A stretch of 64,000 nucleotides of DNA from Vespula vulgaris (Eukaryota > Arthropoda > Insecta > Hymenoptera > Vespidae): assembly GCF_905475345.1 (NCBI RefSeq), contig NC_066586.1, positions 10,921,400 through 10,985,399 on the forward strand, written 5' to 3'. This document shows, piece after piece, positions 59,366-64,000 of the stretch. The position numbers and the translations under genes were made by a program. The stretch's first letter is position 1. Every line of letters begins with the position of its first letter. The notes under the pieces are model-generated. The model did no database searches and was not told the origin of the DNA. It saw nothing but the letters and a program-made list of their open reading frames with translations.

Positions 59366-61672
59366 CAAACGATACTTCGACTCGTGTTAATTGATATTAT
59401 ATAGATATAGATACACTTCTCGACGACAAAACGTGTTATTTTCGTATGCATTCGTTCGCGACTATATGACAGATCGATAGCCCGAATCGAAATCGAGATT
59501 ATTTGTTAGCCCATTCTTTCACGAACGTGCATACAAGCTTAAAGAACTCCGTAATTTGTCCGACCCACTTTTCCTTTATATTCGTATCGCGGATATTCGT
59601 TTGACAGCACGGACTGAATTCCAGTTTGGTAATTTATTTGCTTTCCATTTCGAACATCGAGCGATTGTTTTTTCGCCAAATCGAGACCACGAAATCGTTG
59701 TTGGATCGTCACGTTTTCATGGCGGACGTTCGAAAAGACGGCATTTTAATTGAGGGAAAACAAAAAAGAAAAAAGAAAGGAAAAAATAGAACAGAGAAAA
59801 AAGAACTGTCTACTGCTATAATAATTCATGTTATTATTATTATTATTTTGTTCTCCCTTTGCGAGTTTTTAACGTGCAGCAGAAATTTGAGAGTACGAAA
59901 ATATGATCCACGTTCCGTTTGATCCAGAAATAATCGATCTTTCACAGAGTGGTCGCAAAGACGCGTTTATCGGGAGTGTTTCTTGATGATAATGGTAATA
60001 ATAATAATAATACCAAATCGGAGACCGAAACTATCCGATTTAGCTGTCACAAATTGTACAATAACGATCTGTTCGCGGTAATGCGATAAGGAAAGTTAAC
60101 TTATATAGAAACCGATACAAACCGATGCATATTCATATTTACGGTTTAAAGGTGATATTCTATAAAAAATGAGAAAGGTATTCTGTAGATATTAAACACA
60201 GGGTAATCAAGTCATATCGCAATATGTTTCTCTAATGATAACTATTATTATTACTATTATTATTATTATCATTATCATTATTACTATTTACCATCGTCAT
60301 CATCATTATCATCATTATCTCATAATCGTGAAGTACACCTAAAAGCCTTGACAACGTGGCGCGAGTAACGTGAAATTTCCACAAGCTTTCGGTTTCGATC
60401 GAAAGGAACCAGAAAAAAAAGGAATCGCGTATAAACGAGTTCACAATCACGTAGACAAATGTTCGCGTATTTTGCATATCTCCGTAAATAAAAAAGGAAT
60501 GGAAAAATAATTTCGCAAGACTAACAAATATAAGAAAGAAACGATAAGGAGAATGGAACGTGTGTGGATTTTCAAATCGTCGAGTTACGATTATCTTAAA
60601 GATGAATTTATACGAGGAAAAAGATTTTCTATTCGCGGCTCGTGAAATTTTTGAAATTTCTTCTGTTCGTTCGCGAAGAACTTTGAGAAATTCGTGTCTC
60701 GGTCCTTCCGCGTATATAAAAAAAAAAAAAAAAAAAAAATCTGTGTGCCAAGTCCGTTTAAAAAGCAGCGTCTGTCTCTGCCGTTTCTTAACAAAAAGCA
60801 AACTATATATTTTAACAAGCCTACGAATTTCAAGATTAGCGATAAGCAAACGCGAAAAAATTTCATGCGAAGACGATAATATATATTTACCTTGCACATT
60901 CCATGATACAATTACATCGACCGAACATAATCATTCTATTCTATTGTATGTACTCTCGTATTATTATTCAGCATTTGTAACCTCGTGTATGATTTACGTT
61001 AATTTTTTGAAAGCTATGTAAAAATGGTTAGGAAAGAAAGAAAGAGAGAAAAAAAAAGAAATGGTTCGTTTATTTGTAGAGAGGTTGGGCAGATAGGTGG
61101 CGACTAATTAATTTAAGAAAGCCGATTTGATCAGGTTGCGTCTTATCGATACGTTGAGGAAAAAGTGATTAAAAATGCATACACACGCATATCTTCTTTA
61201 TTTTACGAGAAATGATCTCGTAACGGCTATTCGAGAATCATTTTAGAAAGCTTGCTAATAACGAGCTAAGATAAAAAATAGAACCGAAAAAGTATTACGT
61301 TGAAGCGTACGACGATGAAATTTGTATAAAAGATTACGAGAACTACTAATTAGTATAAATAATTATTATCGGTAATTAGTTTAAATGTTTATACAAATTT
61401 AAAAGAAGCCAAAATGAATTGTTAAACTTTAAAGTCTTACTCATAGGTGCTCCCTTTATGTAAAATTTCCGCGAAAAAACAATTACGTTCGTTCATTTCT
61501 GTCGTTATTCGAAATAGTGTATGAAGTATGATGATAGAAAGATGTAAAAAACGTCAAAGTATGTATAAATATTCTAACAATGAGTATTATAAAAAGCAAT
61601 TTAAAAGTAGAAACTACGTCGACGAAGAAATGAAACTTTCCTCGCAAATTTATATTACGTATTGTACATAAA
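59366..61672. other. Downstream non-coding DNA, no gene recognised
   Basis: AAT/ATT and ATC triplet patches lie near 59995-60012 and 60242-60320, and an A-run at about 60718-60739. The 221- and 153-codon frames here are opposite-strand, biased translations crossing these tracts and resemble no family. Confidence 0.5.
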
Positions 61673-61700
61673 TATATATATATATAAATATGTGTGTATA

Positions 61701-61755
<55 letters not shown>
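61673..61755. repeat. (TA)n tract
   Basis: TA with GTGTA interruptions in the first half, then about 45 bp of pure TA. Confidence 0.95.
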
Positions 61756-61759
<4 letters not shown>

Positions 61760-64000
61760 CACTCTTTAATTTTTTCCTTCGAATTATCGTTAATCGTCTC
61801 CTATCGACACAGCGTAGTAATTGAAACACCATTTATGAGTAAGACTATAATTGCGGAGCGATATAATAATATAATAAAGACATATCATAAAATATTAGTT
61901 TAATTGCCTGACATTGTAGAGATTTATATGTAAATATGTTGCGTGCAACTTGGAGAGAAAAGCTCCTAAGAGTTACGATAAAATTATTAGCGAAACAATT
62001 GTCGAAATGGTAGTTGCCTACTTCACGTTGTCCTTATTAATATTTGTTTTCATTCGATTGAGCTTGCATTGTCTTACATTCGTAGGCACTTTCAATAATC
62101 TGTAAATAATAATTGAAGAATTGTAAATCTATTTGTAAATTGTTATATAATAATTAATTCACTAGTTAAATTCTATTCGCTTTAGTCTAATGTATCCACA
62201 TAAATATATAACGCATTTTCACGGAGAACTTGACATCTCGTTCGTGTTGTCCCATATCAAGGAGACATATTTTTCTAAACTTATGGTCGTCTGTTCGAGC
62301 TTTCTCGTCTGATTTCATCGATGAATAAATAAACAACAAACATGATCTTCATCCGTATAATAACCATTCGATAGACAACATCGTGAACAAAATATGAAAC
62401 TAAAGTGTAAAGAGAAAGAAAGAAAGGAAGAAAGAAAAAGAAAAAAAAAACGGAGAGGGCAGGGTTTTCGATAAAATGGGTTTTTTCAAAACCAGAGAAA
62501 GAAAGAAAAAAGAAAAAAGAAAAGAAAAAACTCTGTCGAATCAACAATATCCAATATCCGTTTTCTAACTACACCAAATTGCGCGCAATGTAAAACAAGG
62601 AGAAGGAAAGAATCCTCCATAATTGTACATATCATGTGCCATAACTCATTTACCATACTTTGTGTCCAACTTTGTTCCAAGTACCTATTCAACTATAAAT
62701 ATTATAGTATAATAAAGTAAACCTTGATGTTATTGATAATTTCGTATTTCTTTAATCCCGTAGTATTGGCTCGAACTTGGCGTAATACTTACATAGAAAT
62801 TTTTATCGGTTTATATTTTCTTTTTTTTTTACATTGTAAAGCAACTCCATCGGGACAATATACAAATACCTAAGTATTCTTATATAGCAATCTGATAGTT
62901 CGTAACATCGAACTACTCAGGCAAGTGTGGTACACGATGCTACCATTCACATGCGCTTTAATACAGTACTACTAAAAAAGAAAGAATTTTTTTTACGTTC
63001 CTAAGCGGAAATATCACCTCATGCAATGTTCTTTTATTGAACCTAATCTAGGTTCGAGTAGGTTGCGTGTCCTACGGCTATCAGTCGGTGCATGATATTA
63101 CAAATTTATAGGAAGGACACGAATACACACCGTTAAAAAGATTATTTATCCAAATCAGGAAATCGTGCTCGGCTTTCATGTGAAACGTCCAACATTTCAT
63201 ACTTCCACATACGTATACAGCGACGTATATATACCATATATGCTAGCGATACGATAAGTCTCTTTAAACTTTCACAAAAGTCGTTGCTTCTACGAGCTCT
63301 ATATTACCACGGAGAGTTAATTAGGTTAGTGGTACGCGTTCTCTCTGAAATTTGTCGAACTTGGATCGTATCATTTGGGCACTCTCACGTTTATGAAGGT
63401 TCATCACGCTTCGGGATTCCACGTGACCCATTAAGAGCTGCTAAAAACATATACCTATGTATACGAAAGTAGCTGAGTTTCCTTATCAACGATATATTTA
63501 CATATAGTCATCAAAATTGAGACGTCCAGGTGGTATACGTGACAAACGTAGTCCTTGAAGAACAAGGATCACTATCGAAGTACCTGTTAAAGAAGAAAAA
63601 GAACCCCAATCTACGTTATAGGATATCGCGAAAATTCAGGAGGCCGAAAGTGCCGCGAGCGAAACGAGCTTACGGTATCTGCTGATTAATTGGCATCTCG
63701 TGTAAACAACTATCGAGACCTAAGGCTTGTTTGCTCGTGTACATATACATACTGGCTGTTGCTGCGTTACTGCTAGCTCGGCTAGCAGCATTGCAGCTCT
63801 TGGTAAGGACCCATGCTCGCAACAAGCCTCGTTCAATACGTGAATGTGCGCGACACGAACACTCTTATGCGACGTATACTCTCTCTCTTTCTCTCTCTTT
63901 CGGTGAACATGTGGCAGGCGTGCCTAACTCGTGTAGCTTTTGTGTTACAAATCATGTTTACATTAGCGCTACACTTACGAGCCGAGTGTACTCGTTTCCC
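61756..64000. other. Right flank, no gene recognised
   Basis: AT-rich with AATAAA at about 61873 and 62711 (possible distal poly(A) signals on the plus strand), purine-rich runs at 62410-62460 and 62497-62530, and an 8-bp hairpin CTGCTAGC-TCG-GCTAGCAG at 63770-63788. Composition becomes less AT-rich in the last 800 bases. Confidence 0.45.

Noticed and set aside
60232..60897. 221-codon minus-strand frame
   Set aside because: It contains a poly-Phe run from an A-tract and Asn/Asp runs from ATT/ATC repeats; no domain is visible.

Overview
The window looks like nuclear DNA from an insect, most likely a hymenopteran (wasp, bee or ant), although nothing here fixes the species. The reasons are spliced genes with GT-AG introns, insect-like orthologues (a POU-IV factor close to Drosophila Acj6, and RpS7), AT-rich non-coding DNA, and very many (GA)n/(CT)n, (TA)n and (AAT)n microsatellites. 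There is no sign of bacterial operons, CRISPR, prophage or rRNA, and I found no tRNA I would defend.

Layout. 1-2.0 kb: AT-rich DNA with no gene. 2.2-3.1 kb: an intronless SPOP-like MATH/BTB protein (minus). 5.4-6.9 kb: a five-exon PSME3IP1/FAM192A (NIP30) orthologue (minus). 7.57-8.94 kb: RpS7 (plus), with a pyrimidine-rich start, a 5'-leader intron and four coding exons, arranged head-to-head with PSME3IP1. 9.2-11.3 kb: a seven-exon monoamine-oxidase-like flavoprotein (minus), tail-to-tail with RpS7; it has lost the family's main active-site residues. 11.3-21 kb: non-coding DNA with many microsatellites, passing into the CpG-rich promoter region of the next gene. 21.1-56.8 kb: acj6 (POU class 4), with four coding exons spread over about 35 kb (54 + 19 + 63 + 254 residues; 390 in total). 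56.8-64 kb: acj6 3' UTR and flank, again microsatellite-rich, with no further gene recognised.

How the genes relate: the left part is a compact cluster of housekeeping-type genes (proteasome-regulator partner, ribosomal protein, oxidase-like protein, BTB protein). The right part is one long neural transcription-factor locus with large introns. There is no pathway-level link between the two.

Most worth a second look: (1) the MAO-like protein keeps the fold signatures but lacks the residues aligned to the catalytic Lys, the flavin-linking Cys and both aromatic-cage Tyr; (2) a broken transposase fossil in acj6 intron 1, at about 36.94-37.15 kb; (3) a possible alternative acj6 first exon near 34 kb with a phase-compatible donor; (4) an 11-bp hairpin over the 5' splice site of RpS7 intron 3; (5) several uORFs in the acj6 leader; (6) strong strand bias of long GA tracts across acj6. 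I did not find a convincing new multi-gene system. All exon structures were worked out by hand from splice signals, reading phase and remembered family sequences.
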